From positions 1 through 5,900 of the forward strand of contig JBOGZI010000269.1 in assembly GCA_050697275.1 (NCBI GenBank): a DNA stretch of 5,900 bases. Reading direction: 5' to 3'. The notes beneath the pieces were generated by a model, which did not search any database, had not been told where the DNA came from, and saw nothing but the letters and a program-made list of their open reading frames with translations. This DNA comes from JBOGZI01 sp050697275 (GTDB lineage Bacteria; Actinomycetota; Thermoleophilia; Solirubrobacterales; 70-9). Shown piece by piece: positions 5,265 to 5,900 of this stretch (its first letter is position 1; each line of letters begins with the position of its first letter). A program made the translations under genes and the position numbers.

Positions 5265-5900
5265 GTGGGCCCGACCGACGAGGAGTGGCTGGGCGCCTTC
5301 CGTCTGGCGGTCGAGGCGCAGCAGCGGATCTTTGCGGAGCACGAGGGGATCGCCGTGCGCACCCGCTACGAGGGGGTGGGCGAGGGTGGCGACAAAACCC
5401 TGGTGATCGACCGCCTCTGTGAGGACGCGATCTTCGCCGAGCTCGAGCGCCTCCACGAGGCCGGGCACGAGTTCATCGCGGTCTCGGAGGAGCGCGGCAC
5501 GGTCAGCTTCGGCGGGGCCGAGGACGGCCTGCGCGTGGTCGCCGATCCGATCGACGGCTCGCTGAACGCGCGCCGGACGATCCCCTGCCACAGCGTCAGC
5601 ATCGCAGTCGCGACCGGCGCGTCGATGGAGGACGTCCGGCTCGGCTACGTCTACGAGTTCGGGGCGGGGGAGGAGTTCGTCGCCGGCGCCGGTACCGGTG
5701 CGATGCTCGACGGACGGCCGCTCGCGGCCTCCGACGGGGACGGGCTCGAGCTGGTCGCGCTCGAGGCGGCCAAGCCGGAGCGGGTCCTGGCGGCGGCCGA
5801 GAGCCTCTCGGGCCGCGCCTACCGGATGCGCTCGCCCGGGTCGATCGCGGTCGCCCTCTGCTACGTCGCGGCCGATCGCTACGACGGCATGATCTCGACC
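5265..5900 (+). CDS. Inositol monophosphatase/fructose-1,6-bisphosphatase family protein (partial)
   Basis: The frame is open from GTG at 5265 to the window edge, giving 212 residues with the C-terminus missing. The Mg2+-dependent, Li+-sensitive phosphatase signature is present: GGDKTLVIDRLCED at 41-54, SEERG at 74-78 (metal ligand Glu76), DPIDGS at 94-99 (Asp94, Asp97 and the Ile96 carbonyl) and RSPGSIAVALCYVAADRYDG at 189-208. The final W-D-x-A-A motif, with the catalytic-site Asp, should lie past the window end. Both the GGDxTxxID start and the block after DPIDGS (LNARRTIPCHSVSIAVA) resemble the archaeal-type dual inositol monophosphatase/fructose-bisphosphatase more than E. coli SuhB. Substrates could therefore be inositol-1-phosphate, fructose-1,6-bisphosphate or both, and sequence alone does not decide. 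GTG is the first possible start after the in-frame TAA at 5253-5255. The gene is divergent from the helicase-nuclease gene. The protein is cytoplasmic. Confidence 0.88.
   Translation, partial: MGPTDEEWLGAFRLAVEAQQRIFAEHEGIAVRTRYEGVGEGGDKTLVIDRLCEDAIFAELERLHEAGHEFIAVSEERGTVSFGGAEDGLRVVADPIDGSLNARRTIPCHSVSIAVATGASMEDVRLGYVYEFGAGEEFVAGAGTGAMLDGRPLAASDGDGLELVALEAAKPERVLAAAESLSGRAYRMRSPGSIAVALCYVAADRYDGMIST

Noticed and set aside
5193..5602. Minus-strand open frames opposite the phosphatase gene (132 and 78 codons).
   Set aside because: They are antisense to the conserved metal-binding motifs of the phosphatase family gene and have no recognisable domain.
1..5900. Mobile elements, CRISPR arrays, tRNA or rRNA genes, or a new multi-gene defence system.
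   Set aside because: I saw no transposase, terminal repeats, regularly spaced direct repeats or cloverleaf sequence. The nuclease is Cas4-like only in fold and cysteine pattern, and its neighbours are housekeeping genes on opposite strands.

Overview
The window is very GC-rich, with G or C at nearly every third codon position. It carries protein families typical of actinobacteria: a PAC2-family protein, an AdnA/UvrD-RecB-type helicase-nuclease and a YhaM-like OB-HD protein. I infer a high-GC actinobacterium, possibly of the Thermoleophilia. That lineage is a guess from family recall; no rRNA or marker gene is present.

Layout from left to right. Bases 1-80 hold the C-terminal tail of a + strand gene, a disordered Gly/Ser/Pro-rich stretch. 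It converges on a - strand gene (111-1046) for an OB-fold plus HD-domain protein that resembles YhaM-type 3'-5' exoribonucleases. A short divergent gap leads to a + strand PAC2-family gene (1129-1998). That gene converges, with 9 bases between stop codons, on a large - strand gene (2008-5181) encoding a 1057-residue UvrD-like motor fused to a RecB/Cas4-like nuclease with an iron-sulfur cysteine set. An 83-base divergent gap then leads to a + strand inositol-monophosphatase/fructose-bisphosphatase family gene that starts with GTG at 5265 and runs off the window.

No two neighbouring genes share a strand, so no operon is visible and each complete gene probably has its own promoter. Three of the four starts (1129, 5181, 5265) have a TAnnnT -10-like hexamer 6-8 bases upstream, as expected for leaderless transcripts. 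Both convergent junctions carry inverted repeats that include the two facing TAG stop codons. The genes look like housekeeping functions (RNA turnover, proteasome-associated chaperone family, double-strand-break processing, sugar/inositol phosphate metabolism) and not parts of one pathway.

I see no mobile element, CRISPR array, RNA gene or clearly new system. The most notable points are the helicase-nuclease, whose Walker A lysine is arginine and whose other motor motifs are altered while the nuclease residues look intact, its lack of an adjacent AdnB-like partner, the palindromic stop-codon junctions, and a degenerate final metal-ligand motif in the HD protein.
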